Shown here: piece after piece, positions 9,107 through 17,181 of the stretch
Layout: each line of letters opens with the position of its first letter
How positions within the stretch are numbered: the stretch's first letter is position 1
Source: Amycolatopsis vastitatis
GTDB lineage: Bacteria > Actinomycetota > Actinomycetes > Mycobacteriales > Pseudonocardiaceae
Direction: 5' to 3'
Assembly (NCBI RefSeq): GCF_002234595.1
Contig: NZ_NMUL01000012.1
Span: 62,001 to 126,000, forward strand
Length of the DNA: 64,000 bases
Program-made: the position numbers and the translations under genes
The notes under the pieces: model-generated
What the model saw: the letters and a program-made list of their open reading frames with translations, nothing else
Told to the model about the DNA's origin: nothing
Database searches by the model: none

Positions 9107-10687
9107 TCAATTCTTGCAGGCGGGCGGCTGGCACATGAGCCTGCTCAGTGCCTGGTAGAAGACGTCGGAGATCTTGCGCGGGTCGGGCGTGGTGAACGAC
9201 TCGCCGCCGGTCGCGGCCGAGACCTGCCGCAGCTCGCCGGCGTCGATGTCCGGGCCGATGCCGATCCCGATCACCGGCAGCGGTTTGCGCGGGTCCTGCA
9301 GCCGGTTCAGCTCGGCGAGCAGGCCGGGCAGCCCGATGGAGTCGCTGTCCTCGTTGCGGCCGTCGGTGAGCACGACGACGACGTTGATCCGGCCGAGCTG
9401 CCAGCTCTGCCGGGCGTTCTGGTACGCGGCGAGGATCGAGTCGTACAGCCCGGTCGCGCCGCCGGGCTTGGGCTTGACCGCCTGCAGCGTCGCCACCGCA
9501 CCCGCGGCGATCTGCTGGGAGATCGGCCGCATCGGCAGCAGTTCCTTGTAGTCCTTGGCGCCGTCCAGCTTGGTCGAGAACAGCCAGAGGCCGATCTCGG
9601 TCGTCGGCTTGAACAGCCCGAGCCCCTGCGTCGCGGCTTCGAGCGTGAGCGCCATCCGGCTGCGCCCGGTGCCGGGGACGGTGGCGGCCATCGAGCCGGA
9701 CACGTCGAGCAGCACCTGGACGCGGGCGCTGAGGTTCGCCCCGGCCCACGCCTGGAGCACGCCGTACATCGCTTCGGGCGCGGGTGGGCCGGCCGGCCGC
9801 GGCGCGGCGTTCGTGCGGGTGTCCCGGGGCCGGTCGCCGAGCAGCTGCCCGGACGGCGTCCGGAAACCCGCGTCGGCGAACGCCTTCGTGGCGGTCTGGT
9901 CGAGCAGGAGCCGCAGGAACCGCTCGGCCGCCGACCGCGACGCCTCCGACGCGCGCGGCAGCACGACGTACGGGTAGTCGAAACTCGGCACCCCGGCCGC
10001 CGGGTAGGCGGCGACCAGCTTGCGGGCCAGCACCGACTGCTCGGACGCGGGCGACGCGGTGAACGGCTCCTTCACCGCCGAGAGCTTGCGGATTTCCTCG
10101 GTGAACGCCGCCCCCGGGTCCGGCGCGTCCTTGGTGAGCTGCTGCAGGCCGATCAACGCGGCGATCCCGGCGGGGTCGCGGCTGGGGTCGGGCAGCCCGA
10201 CCGGGCTGCCCGCGAGGACATCCGACCAGGACGGTGACTTCCCGGGCCAGCCTGCCTGCTTCGCGACGTCGTCGGTCAGCGCCAGCACCACCGGCGAGCT
10301 CGCCACCGGCTGCCCGGACTCGGGGAGGTTCCACGCGCCGCCGTCGCGGGCCTGCAGCAGCCAGGTGCTGGACTCGGGCACCCAGACGTCCGGGCCGGTC
10401 GCGCCGTTGGCCTCCAGCGCCGCCGCGGTGGCGGCCGACGGGCTCGCGGTGACCTCGACGGTGTAGCAGTCGCCCTCCGGGACGGACCCAGCGAGCGTGG
10501 TGAGCACCGGCGCGACATCGGGCGCGGCCGTGAGGTGCACCGGCGTCGTCGTGTCGCAGCCGCCGCCGGCCAGCCGGTCCTTCAGGTAGTCGACCCCGGC
10601 CCAGGCGAGCAGGGCGACCACGAGCAGCGCGCTCAGGACGACGACCCGCGCGTCGATCCGCCGGGCCCGCACCGGGTGTGCCGCCAT
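9107..10687 (-). CDS. Membrane-anchored solute-binding domain fused to von Willebrand A domain
   Basis: 526 residues from ATG 10687 behind GAGGAAGGA. One signal-anchor helix spans residues 14-31. Residues 45-290 look like a type 2 periplasmic-binding fold (SBP_bac_11-like) with a Cys44/Cys74 pair. From about 320 to the end there is a VWA domain with an intact MIDAS (D328-V-S330-G-S332) and the downstream TDGRNED motif. The combination suggests an extracellular protein that binds a ligand and a metal-dependent protein partner. No ABC permease lies next to it; the following gene on the same strand is the GT-C-like protein. This architecture recurs in actinobacteria but its function is not known to me. 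Confidence 0.8.
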   Translation of the reverse strand: MAAHPVRARRIDARVVVLSALLVVALLAWAGVDYLKDRLAGGGCDTTTPVHLTAAPDVAPVLTTLAGSVPEGDCYTVEVTASPSAATAAALEANGATGPDVWVPESSTWLLQARDGGAWNLPESGQPVASSPVVLALTDDVAKQAGWPGKSPSWSDVLAGSPVGLPDPSRDPAGIAALIGLQQLTKDAPDPGAAFTEEIRKLSAVKEPFTASPASEQSVLARKLVAAYPAAGVPSFDYPYVVLPRASEASRSAAERFLRLLLDQTATKAFADAGFRTPSGQLLGDRPRDTRTNAAPRPAGPPAPEAMYGVLQAWAGANLSARVQVLLDVSGSMAATVPGTGRSRMALTLEAATQGLGLFKPTTEIGLWLFSTKLDGAKDYKELLPMRPISQQIAAGAVATLQAVKPKPGGATGLYDSILAAYQNARQSWQLGRINVVVVLTDGRNEDSDSIGLPGLLAELNRLQDPRKPLPVIGIGIGPDIDAGELRQVSAATGGESFTTPDPRKISDVFYQALSRLMCQPPACKN

Positions 10688-10946
10688 GCACGTCCTTCCT
10701 CGAGAAGTGCTGGCAGCTTGCCAGCCGGGTGAGCGGGAAGCCAGTACCGACAGCGGAAAGTGACCATCGGCGCGTGAACCCGAGGTGAAGGAATTGCGCG
10801 CTGCGGCCATTTTGGTGATTGACAAGAACTGCGTAACGTTTCTCGCTTGACCTCCGTCCCACGTGGGTAATAGCACGATGGCGGATCGCGGAGACGATTT
10901 CGCCGTCCCCGGAACGGCGACACGGCACCGAACGGAGACGCAACCC

Positions 10947-11747
10947 GTGCGCACGATGTACGACGCGGTCACGGCCGCGAACATCCCCGGCGACGCCCGC
11001 ATGGTCGCGGGATATATCGACCGGATCAAGCTGATACCGTGGTCGGCCGAGGACTGGGCGCGCTTTCCCCGCGCGGTCAAGGTCACCATCGTCAAGAAGG
11101 CGGACACGAACGACGGTCACGTCCTCGACATCGAGCCCGGCGACGCCACGCCGGGCGAGGCGCCGGGCTGGGTCCGCATGCGCCGCGAGGCGGGCGCGGT
11201 CCCGACCGTCTACTGCAGCCTGTCGACCTGGCCCGCGGTCCGGTCGGCGTTCTCCTCCGCCGGCGTCGCCGAACCGCACTACTGGATCGCCCACTACGAC
11301 GGCGATCCCACCATCCCCGACGGCGCGATCGCCAAGCAGTACCTCGGGAACGTCGCCCCGGGCTACGACGTCTCGTCCGTCGTCGACTACTGGCCCGGCG
11401 TGGACGGCGACGAGCCCGCCTCGACTGGAGTGGAGATCATGGAACGCATCACCGTCACCCCGCCGAGCGCCGAACAGCACGCCGTGCGGGTGTTCCTGTC
11501 CGGCAGCCCCGGCGCGGCGGTCGTGATCCGGCCGCGGCTCGGCAACGACGGCTTTTCGAAGCCCATGTGGATCGGCGACATCTTCGCGTGGGGCAACGAC
11601 CGCCAGGGCGTCGGCCACAACCCTGCGCAAACGCCGGGGTACAACAACAAGCTGACCTCCCACCGGCGGTACGACCTGCCGGGCGCGGTGTGGGCGGACA
11701 TCAACTACAGCTCGGCGGATCCGTTCGAGATCGACATCGTCGGCTAG
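10947..11747 (+). CDS. GH25/DUF1906-like TIM-barrel protein with C-terminal beta domain
   Basis: 266 residues from GTG 10947, with GGAG ten bases upstream; an upstream GTG at 10863 is in frame but has no ribosome site. No signal peptide is evident. The first part has the look of a GH25-like barrel: GYIDRIKLIPWSAEDWARF, KVTIVKKAD, VLDIEPGDATPGEAPGW (a possible acidic catalytic pair D-E), VPTVYCSLSTWP and YWIAHYDGDP. A linker at about residue 160 (DGDEPASTGVE) leads to a beta-rich tail of about 100 residues. Lysozyme-like or DUF1906-like glycosidase folds fit this pattern, but the family assignment is a judgement from motifs. Convergent with the MocR gene, 24 bp apart. Confidence 0.6.
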   Translation: MRTMYDAVTAANIPGDARMVAGYIDRIKLIPWSAEDWARFPRAVKVTIVKKADTNDGHVLDIEPGDATPGEAPGWVRMRREAGAVPTVYCSLSTWPAVRSAFSSAGVAEPHYWIAHYDGDPTIPDGAIAKQYLGNVAPGYDVSSVVDYWPGVDGDEPASTGVEIMERITVTPPSAEQHAVRVFLSGSPGAAVVIRPRLGNDGFSKPMWIGDIFAWGNDRQGVGHNPAQTPGYNNKLTSHRRYDLPGAVWADINYSSADPFEIDIVG

Positions 11748-11771
11748 GTCGCGGCCTCTGCCGCCGTGAAC

Positions 11772-13172
11772 TCACGCGGGTGGCAGGGCGCGGCACAGCG
11801 TGTCGAGGGCCGCGGGGTAGGCGTGTTCGGACGGGGTCGCGTAGCCGACGACCAGTCCGTCCATTGTGGACATAGTAGCCGCCGGGTGACGGAAGGCGGC
11901 CAGGCCGTCGAGCGCGAGGCCCTGCCACGCCGCGGCCTTGCGGGCCGACTCCTCGGTGCCCGGTGGCAGGCGCAGCACGGCGTGCAGGCCGGCGGCGATG
12001 CCGGTGGGCACGACGTGCGGTGCCCGTTCGGCGACCGCCGCCAGGAGCAGGTCGCGACGGCGGCGGTAGCGCTGGCGCATCCGCCGGATGTGCCGGTCGT
12101 AGGCGCCGGAGCGGATGAACTCGGCCAGGGTCAGCTGGTCGAGCACGCCCGCCCACGCCTCGCGTTCGCCCTTCGCCGCGAGCACGGCGTCGACGAGGTG
12201 GGCGGGCAGCGCCAGCCAGCCGAGCCGCACTGCGGGCGACAGGCTCTTGCTGGCCGAACCGGCGTAGACGACGTGCTCGGGATCGAGGCCCTGGACCGCG
12301 CCCACCGGCTTGCGGTCGTAGCGGAACTCGCCGTCGTAGTCGTCTTCGATCAGCACACCGCCGGTCGCGCGGACGTGGCCGACGACCGCGGCGCGGCGGT
12401 CGTGGTGCAGCGGGCCGCCGGTCGGGAACTGGTGCGCGGGGGTGAGCAGCACCGACGGCGTGTCCAGGTCCTCGACGCGCGCGCCGTTTTCGTCCAGGGC
12501 AAGGGGAATCGTCTCGACGCCGGCCGTGGCGAAGATCGAGCGGTGGAACGCGAGGCCGTACGACTCGACCGCGAGCGGCCCCGGCAGCACCGCCGGGAAA
12601 AGCAGCCGCAGCGCGTGCGCGAACCCCGAGCACACCACGATCCGGTCCGGAGACGTCCGCACGCCCCGCGCCCGCGCGAGGTACTTGGCGAGGGCCTCCC
12701 GCAGTTCGCGACGCCCGCGCGGGTCGCCGGGGCCGAAAGCGTCGTGCGGGGCCAGGTTCAGCGCGCGGCGTGCGGCGGCGAGCCATTCGGTGCGCGGGAA
12801 CGACGTCGCGTCCGGCTGGCCCTGCCTGAGGTTGTACCGGGGTTCCGGTGCGCCCGGCGCCTTTTTGGGCGTCCGCGCCGGTTCGAGGGGCTCGGCCCGC
12901 TCGGCGACCCGGGTGCCGGAGCCCTGGACGGCGGTGAGCCAGCCCTCGGCGACCAGCTCGGCGTAGGCGTCGGCGACGGTGTTGCGGGCCAGCCCCAGAT
13001 CGGCGGCCAGTGACCGGTACGGCGGCAGCCGGGTGCCCGGGGCGAGCCGTCCGGCGCGGACGGCGTCCCGCAGCGCGGCGATGAGCGCCGCCCGCTTGCC
13101 GCCGGCGCCCGCCAGCTCCAGGTGCAGGTCGGCGCCGAGCCGCTCCCCCGAATTGACCCATTCTTTTGCCAT
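11772..13172 (-). CDS. MocR-family regulator (GntR HTH fused to PLP aminotransferase-like domain)
   Basis: 466 residues. Residues 26-95 form a GntR winged helix (LAPGTRLPPYRSLAADLGLARNTVADAYAEL). Residues 115-466 form a class I aminotransferase fold with the PLP lysine in SASKSLSPAVRLGWL and the phosphate-binding Asp/Tyr region VLIEDDYDGEFRYDR. MocR proteins use PLP or an amino compound as effector and usually regulate the divergent gene. Here that gene is the AhpD-like protein at 13220, only 47 bp away, with the MFS pump behind it. This pairing is common in actinobacteria. Confidence 0.9.
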   Translation of the reverse strand: MAKEWVNSGERLGADLHLELAGAGGKRAALIAALRDAVRAGRLAPGTRLPPYRSLAADLGLARNTVADAYAELVAEGWLTAVQGSGTRVAERAEPLEPARTPKKAPGAPEPRYNLRQGQPDATSFPRTEWLAAARRALNLAPHDAFGPGDPRGRRELREALAKYLARARGVRTSPDRIVVCSGFAHALRLLFPAVLPGPLAVESYGLAFHRSIFATAGVETIPLALDENGARVEDLDTPSVLLTPAHQFPTGGPLHHDRRAAVVGHVRATGGVLIEDDYDGEFRYDRKPVGAVQGLDPEHVVYAGSASKSLSPAVRLGWLALPAHLVDAVLAAKGEREAWAGVLDQLTLAEFIRSGAYDRHIRRMRQRYRRRRDLLLAAVAERAPHVVPTGIAAGLHAVLRLPPGTEESARKAAAWQGLALDGLAAFRHPAATMSTMDGLVVGYATPSEHAYPAALDTLCRALPPA

Positions 13173-13180
13173 GGAAGTGC

Positions 13181-13212
13181 ACCCTACATGCGGGTCAACT
13201 GGGCCTTAGATT
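13181..13212 (+). promoter_or_regulatory. Candidate MocR operator and leaderless promoter
   Basis: The 47-bp divergent spacer holds an interrupted inverted repeat ACCC-N7-GGGT (13181-13195) and a -10 box TAGATT (13207-13212). The box ends exactly 7 bases before ATG 13220, so the downstream gene would be read from a leaderless transcript. The operator assignment is an inference from position. Confidence 0.45.
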
Positions 13213-13219
13213 TCTGGCC

Positions 13220-13678
13220 ATGACGAACTCCCGCCTCAACTTCGCCAAGACCGCCCCGAAGGCCTTCAAGGCCCTGATCGGCTTCGACGCCGCCGCCCGC
13301 GCCGGGCTGGACCCCGCGCTGGTCGAGCTGGTCCAGATCCGCGCGTCGCAGCTCAACCGCTGCGCGTACTGCCTGCACATGCACACTTCCGACGCCCGCA
13401 AGGCAGGTGAGAGCGAGGAGCGGCTGCACATGGTCGCCGTGTGGCACGAAGCCACGAACTTCTTCAGCGAGAAGGAGCAGGCCGCGCTGGCCCTCACCGA
13501 AGCGGTCACGCTGGTTTCGGGCGGCGTGCCCGACGACGTATACGCCCGCGCCGCCGGCCAGTTCGGCGAGGAGGAGCTGGCCCAGCTGCTCGCGCTGATC
13601 TTCACCATCAACACGTGGAACCGCATCGCCATCACGACGGCGAAGGTGCCGGGCACGGACGAGCGGGTGGCCCGGTGA
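13220..13678 (+). CDS. Carboxymuconolactone decarboxylase / AhpD-like protein
   Basis: 152 residues. The core has the AhpD redox motif: ASQLNRCAYCLHMHTSDARKAG, a CxxC followed by HxxxxR that in AhpD and related peroxidases forms the thiol active site. The start ATG 13220 lies 7 bases after a TAGATT box. The stop overlaps the GTG start of the MFS gene, so the two are translationally coupled. Members of this family act as thiol peroxidases or as small enzymes in aromatic degradation. Control by the divergent MocR regulator is likely. The physiological substrate is unknown. Confidence 0.9.
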   Translation: MTNSRLNFAKTAPKAFKALIGFDAAARAGLDPALVELVQIRASQLNRCAYCLHMHTSDARKAGESEERLHMVAVWHEATNFFSEKEQAALALTEAVTLVSGGVPDDVYARAAGQFGEEELAQLLALIFTINTWNRIAITTAKVPGTDERVAR

Positions 13679-15072
13679 CCCGCCGGCCGGGCGCGGTGCT
13701 GGCGCTGCTGGCGTTCGCGCAGCTGATCATCTCCCTCGACTACAACATCGTGTACGTGGCCCTGCCGGACATCGGCCGCGAACTCGGCTTCTCCACCCAG
13801 ACCCTGCAGTGGGTGGTGAGCGCCTACGCCGTGGCGTTCGGCGGGTTCCTGCTGCTGGGCGGGCGGGCCTGCGACCTGTTCGGCCCGCGCCGGATCTTCG
13901 CGCTCGGCTGCGCGCTCTACGCCGGCTCGTCGCTGGTGGGCGCGCTGGCCGGGAACCCCGGCCTGCTCGTCGGGGCCCGGGCCGGGCAGGGCCTCGGCGG
14001 GGCACTGCTCTTCCCGGCGACCTTGACGCTGGTCAGCACCAGCTTCGCGGCCGGACGCGAGCGCAACCGCGCGTTCGCGGTCTGGGGCACCGCGGGCGGC
14101 AGCGGCATGATCCTCGGCTCCCTGCTGGGCGGGGTGCTGACGCAGGCGTTCGGCTGGGCGGCGGTGTTCTTCGTGAACGTCCCGCTGGCCGCGGCCGCCG
14201 CGGTGCTCGCCTTCCCGCTGCTGGCGGCGGATCCGGCCAGGGAGCCGGGCCGCCGGTTCGACCTCGGCGGCGCGCTGACCGCGACGCTCGGCACGACGCT
14301 CGTGGTGTTCGCCCTCGTCGAGGGCCCGGAGCTCGGCTGGACGGTCCTTTTTCCCGCCGCGGCGGCGGGGCTGGTGTCGCTCGGCGCGTTCGCCGTGATC
14401 GAACGCCGGGGCCGCGACCCGCTGCTGCCCCTGTGGCTCCTGCGGGAGCGCAACCTCGCGACCGGCGTCGTCGTGACGTTCTGCTACATGGGCACGTTCG
14501 GGACGTTGCTGTACTTCCTCACCGGGTACTTCCAGGGCGTGCACGGCTACGGCGCGCTGGCGACCGGGCTCGCGTTCGGCGTGCCGATGGTCGCGATCGC
14601 CGCGGGTTCGCAGGCCGCGGGCCGGCTGGCCACCCGCTACGGCACCCGCCCGACGCTGGTGGCGAGCCTGGCCACCGGCGGGCTCGGCGCGGTGCTGCTC
14701 GGGCTGTCGATGACGGCGGAGGCGTCCTACGCGGCCTTGGTGCCCGCGCTGGTGGTGCTGGGCCTCGGCCAGGGCGCCGGGTACACGCTGATGTTCGGCG
14801 CGGCGGCGGCCGGGATCCCGGCGCGGGCCCAGGGAATCGCTTCGGGCGTGGCATCGACGGCGCAGCAGATCGGCGGCACGGTCGGCCTGGCGGTGTTCGT
14901 CGCGGTGGCCAACGCGGGCACCCACGGGCTGTCCGGCGAGGCCCTGCAACTGGCCACAGTGGACGGTCTGCGCACGGCGGTGCTGCTGGCCGCGGCCGGG
15001 ATCGCGGTGACGGCGGTGGCGGCACTGCGGTTCAGCCGCGCGCCCGCCCCCGCGGTGGTCCCGGCCGGCTGA
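13675..15072 (+). CDS. MFS transporter, DHA2-like drug/proton antiporter
   Basis: 465 residues from GTG 13675, overlapping the preceding stop as GTGA. About 14 helices. Motif A-like GGRACDLFGPRRIF follows helix 2, motif C-like GSGMILGSLLGGVLTQAFGW lies in helix 5, and LDYNIVYVALPDIGRELG is the typical D1 motif of the EmrB/QacA group. It probably exports a small hydrophobic or aromatic compound with proton uptake. Coupling to the AhpD-like gene and MocR regulator suggests a shared inducer. Its stop codon opens repeat copy 2. Confidence 0.9.
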   Translation: MTRRPGAVLALLAFAQLIISLDYNIVYVALPDIGRELGFSTQTLQWVVSAYAVAFGGFLLLGGRACDLFGPRRIFALGCALYAGSSLVGALAGNPGLLVGARAGQGLGGALLFPATLTLVSTSFAAGRERNRAFAVWGTAGGSGMILGSLLGGVLTQAFGWAAVFFVNVPLAAAAAVLAFPLLAADPAREPGRRFDLGGALTATLGTTLVVFALVEGPELGWTVLFPAAAAGLVSLGAFAVIERRGRDPLLPLWLLRERNLATGVVVTFCYMGTFGTLLYFLTGYFQGVHGYGALATGLAFGVPMVAIAAGSQAAGRLATRYGTRPTLVASLATGGLGAVLLGLSMTAEASYAALVPALVVLGLGQGAGYTLMFGAAAAGIPARAQGIASGVASTAQQIGGTVGLAVFVAVANAGTHGLSGEALQLATVDGLRTAVLLAAAGIAVTAVAALRFSRAPAPAVVPAG

Positions 15073-15249
15073 GCAGCCCCCGTTTTCCACGCTAGCGGAG
15101 GGCACCGACAAATCTCGGTGCCCTCCGCGCGGGAAGCCTCGGTTTTCCACAGTGCCGGGAAAGCGCCCCAATGTGGCGTTGGTTGCGTCCAACGCACCCA
15201 ATGTGGCGTTCGGTGCGCTGGACGCACCGAACGCCACATTGGGGCGCTT
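15070..15249. repeat. 180-bp intergenic repeat element, family A copy 2
   Basis: Same length as 2343-2522 and about 90% identical, again starting at the TGA of an upstream gene and filling the gap between two convergent genes. A perfect 14-bp stem (15095-15108 with 15115-15128, loop of 6) makes a strong hairpin; the paired changes relative to copy 1 partly keep the stem. Three AATGTGGCGTT units follow in the order plus, plus, minus. Segment 15193-15217 is the exact reverse complement of 2466-2490 in copy 1. Confidence 0.9.
15095..15128. terminator. Hairpin inside repeat copy 2, candidate bidirectional terminator
   Basis: Perfect 14-bp inverted repeat GCGGAGGGCACCGA / TCGGTGCCCTCCGC with a 6-base loop, 23 bases after the stop of the first MFS gene and facing the convergent second MFS gene. 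There is no long T run, which is usual for actinomycete terminators. Confidence 0.6.
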
Positions 15250-15252
15250 CTG

Positions 15253-16716
15253 TCAGTCGGCGAGCGCGAGCAGGTCCTCCTCCGCCGCCACCGCCGGAGC
15301 CGGGGCCGTCCGCTTCCGGGCCACCAGGCCCGAGGCCGCGACCAGCAGGCCCAGCACCGCGATGCCGGTGACCACGCTCAGCGCCGGGGTCAGCCCGGTC
15401 AGCAGCGCGGCCGGGGAGGCCTCGCGGCCGCCGTTGGCGGTCAGGACCGCCGTCACCACCGCGAGCCCGATCGCGCCGCCGACCTGCAGTGACGTGTTCA
15501 GCAGGCCGCCCGCCAGGCCCTGCTCGTCGTCCGCGATGCCGGCCGTCGCCTGGATGTTGAGTGACGAGAACGCCAGCGTGAAGCCGATGCCGAGCAGGAT
15601 CATGCTGGGCAGGACACTCCACGCGTAGCCCGAGTGTTCGTCGATCCGCAGGAACAGCGCGTAGCCGATGACGTGCGCGACGACGCCCGCGAAGATCGTG
15701 CGCGGCGTGCCGACGCGGTCGATCAGCGGCTCGATGCGCGGGGAGCCGAACGCCACGATCAGCGCCGCCGGCAGGAAGCCGAGCGCGGTCTGCAGCGCGG
15801 ACCAGCCCAGCACCCGCTGCAGGTAGAGCATCACGACGAACTGGAACCCGATGTACGCGCCGAAGAACAGCGCGCCGCCGAGGTTGGCGCGGGCCAGCGG
15901 ACCGGAGCGCAGGATGCCCAAGCGCAGCAGCGGGTGGCGGCTGCGCTTCTCGATGACCACGAACGTCACCAGCAAGGCCAGCGCGACGGCGAACGTGATC
16001 AGCGTGCGCGCCGAGGCCCAGCCGACCTCCGGCGCCTCGACCACGCCGAACACCAGCAGGAGCGAGCCGGCCGCACCGGTGATGGCGCCCGGGAAGTCGT
16101 AGCCGCGGCCCTCTTCCCGCTGGTACGACGGGATCAGCTTCCACGCCGCCACCAGGGCGACCAGCGCGATCGGCGCGGGCAGCAGGAACGTCCAGCGCCA
16201 GCCGACCTCGGTCAGCAGGCCGGAGAACACGAGCCCGGCGGAGTAGCCGCTGGCCCCGAACACGGCGAAGATGCTGATCGCCTTGTTGCGGGCCGGGCCC
16301 TCCTGGAACGTCGTGGTGATGATGGACAACGCGGCCGGCGCGGTGAAGGCCGCCGCCAGGCCCTTGATGAACCGGCTCGCGATGAGCAGCGCGCCGTCGT
16401 CGACCAGGCCGCCGAGGAGCGAGGCCAGAGCGAACACGGCGACGGCGACCAGGAACACGCGGCGCCGGCCGAGCAGGTCGGCGGTGCGCCCGCCGAGCAG
16501 CAACAGCCCGCCGTAGCCGAGCACGTACCCGCTGACGACCCATTGCAGCGCGCTGGTGGACAGGCCGAGGTCGGCCTGGATGGCGGGGAGCGCGACCCCG
16601 ACCATCGACACGTCGAGCGCGTCGAGACCGATGACGATCGAAACAGTGAGCAGGACACCCCAGAGACGTGCGTCCCACCGGGTTGAAGTGGTGGACAAAG
16701 ACACGGAAGAGCTCAT
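15253..16716 (-). CDS. MFS transporter, DHA2 family
   Basis: 487 residues with about 14 helices. Diagnostic stretches are GLDALDVSMVGVALPAIQAD (helix 1, D1 motif), GGRTADLLGRRRVFL (motif A) and FGASGYSAGLVFSGLLTEVG (motif C). A multidrug-type proton antiporter is the likely role. It is divergent from a MarR gene 86 bp away, and the gap is filled with MarR-type palindromes, so expression is probably repressed by that regulator. Although similar in type to the pump at 13675, the sequences differ throughout, so this is not a recent duplication. Confidence 0.9.
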   Translation of the reverse strand: MSSSVSLSTTSTRWDARLWGVLLTVSIVIGLDALDVSMVGVALPAIQADLGLSTSALQWVVSGYVLGYGGLLLLGGRTADLLGRRRVFLVAVAVFALASLLGGLVDDGALLIASRFIKGLAAAFTAPAALSIITTTFQEGPARNKAISIFAVFGASGYSAGLVFSGLLTEVGWRWTFLLPAPIALVALVAAWKLIPSYQREEGRGYDFPGAITGAAGSLLLVFGVVEAPEVGWASARTLITFAVALALLVTFVVIEKRSRHPLLRLGILRSGPLARANLGGALFFGAYIGFQFVVMLYLQRVLGWSALQTALGFLPAALIVAFGSPRIEPLIDRVGTPRTIFAGVVAHVIGYALFLRIDEHSGYAWSVLPSMILLGIGFTLAFSSLNIQATAGIADDEQGLAGGLLNTSLQVGGAIGLAVVTAVLTANGGREASPAALLTGLTPALSVVTGIAVLGLLVAASGLVARKRTAPAPAVAAEEDLLALAD

Positions 16717-16730
16717 GGCGGCGACAGTAC

Positions 16731-16786
16731 ATGCGCACGCATCTAATGTCTACGCATTTAATGCGTTTGCATCAGATGCCCGTGCA
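16731..16786. promoter_or_regulatory. Cluster of MarR-type palindromic operators
   Basis: Within 56 bp lie four related AT-richer palindromes: ATGCGCACGCAT (16731-16742), CATCTAATG, CGCATTTAATGCG (16753-16765) and GCATCAGATGC (16769-16779), followed by ATGC-CCG-TGCAT. They sit between the divergent MFS and MarR starts. The shared core GCAT-N3-ATGC fits MarR-family sites. The low GC content stands out strongly against the flanking genes. Confidence 0.65.
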
Positions 16787-16789
16787 TGG

Positions 16790-16795
16790 TAAGTT
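16790..16795 (+). promoter_or_regulatory. -10 box for a leaderless marR transcript
   Basis: TAAGTT ends 7 bases before GTG 16803 and there is no ribosome site upstream of that codon, so transcription probably starts at or next to the start codon. Confidence 0.45.
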
Positions 16796-16802
16796 GGCCG
16801 CC

Positions 16803-17177
16803 GTGAGCGACGTCGCTGAACAAGAACTGGTGCAGGAGTGGCACGAGCTGCTGGCCCGCTACTCGGCCGTGTTCAGCACGCTCGAGTGCCGTCTGCAGGA
16901 GCGCCACGGCATCGGCGCGAACGAGTTCGAAGCCCTCGAGCGGGTCGCGACCGGCGACTCCAAATGCCGGTCGGCCGACCTCACCGAAGCCATCCACCTC
17001 AGCCAGAGCGCCACGTCACGGCTGGTCGCCCGCCTCGAGAAGGAGGGCCTGGTCGAACGCGCGCTGTGCGAAGTGGACCGGCGCGGCATCTTCGTCACCC
17101 TCACCGACGCCGGCCGCGAGCGCTACCTCGCCGCGAAGCGGACGCACCGCGAAGTGCTCAACGAAACGCTGCGCTGA
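16803..17177 (+). CDS. MarR-family transcriptional regulator
   Basis: 124 residues, slightly short for the family (about 140-150). The winged helix is seen as KCRSADLTEAIHLSQSATSRLVARLEKEGLVERALCEVDRRGIFVTLTDAG, with the conserved DxRG wing. GTG 16803 was chosen because a -10 box lies 7 bases upstream. It probably represses the divergent MFS pump and itself through the palindromes at 16731-16786. The ligand is unknown but is likely a substrate of the pump. The 3' end nearly abuts the convergent htrA-like gene. Confidence 0.9.
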   Translation: MSDVAEQELVQEWHELLARYSAVFSTLECRLQERHGIGANEFEALERVATGDSKCRSADLTEAIHLSQSATSRLVARLEKEGLVERALCEVDRRGIFVTLTDAGRERYLAAKRTHREVLNETLR

Positions 17178-17181
17178 CGCC

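Noticed and set aside
10863..10946. Upstream GTG start for the GH25-like gene
   Set aside because: No ribosome site is present, and the added residues are polar without similarity to a signal peptide; GTG 10947 has GGAG upstream.
9107..11107. Longer 666-residue form of the VWA protein
   Set aside because: The added N-terminal part overlaps the divergent gene and lacks a signal; ATG 10687 with GAGGAAGGA directly precedes the signal-anchor helix.
14727..15239. Reading frames through the family A repeats (repeated NATLG or THRTPHWG peptides)
   Set aside because: The peptide repeats come from the DNA repeat. There is no ribosome site and the frames continue into antisense of the MFS gene.
13675..16716. 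The two MFS pumps as a recent tandem duplication
   Set aside because: They lie on opposite strands, have different lengths and show divergent sequences outside the general family motifs.
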